The notes under the pieces are model-generated. The model ran no database searches and was not told where the DNA came from. It worked only from the letters and a program-made list of their open reading frames with translations. Shown piece by piece: positions 62,685-64,000 of a DNA stretch of 64,000 bases. A program made the translations under genes and the position numbers. Numbering within the stretch: the stretch's first letter is position 1; every line of letters begins with the position of its first letter. This stretch comes from SCTD01 sp963784675 (GTDB lineage Bacteria > Actinomycetota > Actinomycetes > Mycobacteriales > SCTD01), in contig CAWASE010000019.1 of the NCBI GenBank assembly GCA_963784675.1, forward strand, positions 434,001 to 498,000. The letters are read 5' to 3'.

Positions 62685-64000
62685 GACCGGCGGCGAGGTC
62701 CTCGGCGAGCTGCACGAAGGTGCGCACCGCAGCGCCCGTGCCGCCGTGCGGGGTGTAGCCGTAGGCGTCGGCGGAGTTGTACGCCGGGCCGGCGATGTCC
62801 AGGTGCGCCCAGCGGACGCCCTCGGTGACGAACTCCTGCAGGAACAGCCCGGCGGTGAGCATGCCGCCCTCGCGCGGACCGGTGTTGACCAGGTCGGCGA
62901 TCTCGGACTCCAGGCCCTTGCGCAGCTCGGGCGGCAGCGGCATCGGCCACGACGGCTCGCCGGCGCGGCCGGCGGCCGACACGATGCCGTCCCGCAGGGC
63001 GTCGTCGTTGCCCATGACGCCGGTGGTGCGCGACCCGAGGGCGACGAGCTGCGCACCGGTCAGCGTCGCGACGTCGACGAGCACGTCGGGGGAGTCCTCG
63101 CAGGCCCGGGCGAGCGCGTCGGCCAGGATCAGCCGGCCCTCGGCGTCGGTGTTGTTGACCTCGACGGTCTTGCCGTTGCGGAAGGTGAGGATGTCGGAGG
63201 GGCGGATCGCGGTGCCGCTGGGCATGTTCTCGGCCATCGGCACCCAGGCCTCGAGGTCGACGGCGATCCCCAGCTCGGCGATGCAGGCGACGGCGGCGAT
63301 GACGGCCGCGGCGCCGCCCATGTCGCTCTTCATCTCCTCCATCGAGGCGGCGGGCTTGAGCGAGAGGCCGCCGGAGTCGAAGGTGATGCCCTTGCCGACG
63401 AGCGCGAGCTTGACCGTGCTGCCGACGCCGCCGCGGTAGGACAGGTGGACCAGGCGCGGCCCGTTCGCCGAGCCCTGACCGACCCCGACGATGCCTCCGA
63501 AGCCGCCCTTGACGAGCGCCTTGCCCTCGAGCACCTCGACGTCGACGCCGACGCCACCGGCGTGGCTGCGGGCGAGGTCGGCGAGCTCGGCCGGGTGCAG
63601 GTCGCTCGGCGGCATGTTCACCAGGTCGCGCGCCAGGCTGACGCCGCGGGCCACGACGTCGGCGCGGGTGACCGCGGCGCGCACGCCCTTGTCCTTGGCG
63701 TCAGGGACGACGAGCACGATCTCGCGCACCGGCGCTTTGCGGTCCTGGCCCCGGCTCGCGTCACCGCCGTCGGTGCGGTACCGGTCGAAGCTGTAGGCAC
63801 CGAGCAGCGCACCCTCGCCGACGGCGCGGGCGTCGTCGGCAGCCGTGCCACCGGTGGCCGCGAGGGTGACGGCGACCTTGCCCGCACCCGCCAGCGAACG
63901 CACGGCAGCGCCGGCGGCGCGCCGCAGCACCTCGCCGTCGAAGCCCTCGCCCTTGGCGGGCACCCGGCCGAGGCCGACGGCCACGAGAACCGGCGCCGTG
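62680..64000 (-). CDS. pepA: leucyl aminopeptidase (M17), N-terminus beyond the right edge
   Basis: The 440 visible residues hold the M17 catalytic domain: LALVGKGITFDSGGLSLKP with the metal-binding Lys and Asp, KSDMGGAAAV, then VNNTDAEGRLILADAL (the family signature NTDAEGRL) and TLTGAQLVALGS. The N-terminal domain continues to the edge (PVLVAVGLGRV). It removes N-terminal residues in peptide turnover, using two metal ions. The frame is intact. Confidence 0.96.
   Translation of the reverse strand, partial: TAPVLVAVGLGRVPAKGEGFDGEVLRRAAGAAVRSLAGAGKVAVTLAATGGTAADDARAVGEGALLGAYSFDRYRTDGGDASRGQDRKAPVREIVLVVPDAKDKGVRAAVTRADVVARGVSLARDLVNMPPSDLHPAELADLARSHAGGVGVDVEVLEGKALVKGGFGGIVGVGQGSANGPRLVHLSYRGGVGSTVKLALVGKGITFDSGGLSLKPAASMEEMKSDMGGAAAVIAAVACIAELGIAVDLEAWVPMAENMPSGTAIRPSDILTFRNGKTVEVNNTDAEGRLILADALARACEDSPDVLVDVATLTGAQLVALGSRTTGVMGNDDALRDGIVSAAGRAGEPSWPMPLPPELRKGLESEIADLVNTGPREGGMLTAGLFLQEFVTEGVRWAHLDIAGPAYNSADAYGYTPHGGTGAAVRTFVQLAEDLAAGR

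Overview
The window is about 73% GC chromosomal DNA from an actinomycete. The evidence is the gene order clpS - DUF2017 - mec - cysO - cysM - murI - MBL - rph - rdgB (the order of the M. tuberculosis Rv1331-Rv1341 block), prfB-ftsE-ftsX-smpB-ssrA, lpd next to a SucB-type E2, two WS/DGAT acyltransferases, a mycothiol-type DinB-fold protein and many GTG starts. I cannot resolve the family or genus. I see no integrase, transposase, phage gene or CRISPR array.

Layout. 0-7.1 kb: start of a phytoene desaturase leaving the window, a wall-anchored penicillin-acylase-like protein, Map, a polyprenyl diphosphate synthase, MetF and a CDP-alcohol phosphatidyltransferase. 7.3-9.3 kb: a probable type VII-secreted polymorphic toxin with its immunity protein and one more small gene. 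9.4-12.2 kb: a His-rich membrane protein, a diacylglycerol kinase and an MFS transporter. 12.4-22.4 kb: DnaE (one frameshift), a secreted GH79-like glycosidase, a HelD/HelR helicase, and small secreted or membrane proteins. 22.4-29.8 kb: prfB, ftsE, ftsX, an M23 peptidase, smpB, an amidohydrolase and tmRNA. 29.9-44.3 kb: a spermidine-synthase-like protein, an acyl-CoA ligase, clpS, the Mec-CysO-CysM cysteine pathway, murI, a metallo-beta-lactamase-fold protein, a phosphodiesterase, rph, rdgB and sugar/lipid glycosylation genes. 44.3-47.8 kb: tRNA-Leu(UAG), Bcp and a Zn/Mn ABC transporter. 47.8-51.6 kb: assorted small enzymes. 51.7-58.3 kb: a neutral-lipid island (two WS/DGATs, an acyl-CoA ligase, a serine hydrolase, an alpha/beta hydrolase). 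58.3-64.0 kb: lpd-sucB and a mycothiol-type protein, a small conserved protein, and pepA leaving the window.

A technical feature dominates the middle. From about 27.2 to 43.9 kb nearly every gene, including normally essential ones (smpB, murI, rph), is split by single-base insertions and deletions, often one per 75-100 bp, with a few intact islands. Isolated indels also occur in dnaE, at 50.6 kb, in a WS/DGAT gene and at 62.3 kb. Both strands and both indel signs are affected, so I read this as unpolished sequence rather than biology. The affected genes are annotated as whole loci with approximate indel positions.

Several genes (crtI, idsA, metF, prfB, ftsE, smpB, mec, murI, rph) have a TANNNT hexamer 6-8 nt before the start codon, as expected for leaderless mRNAs.
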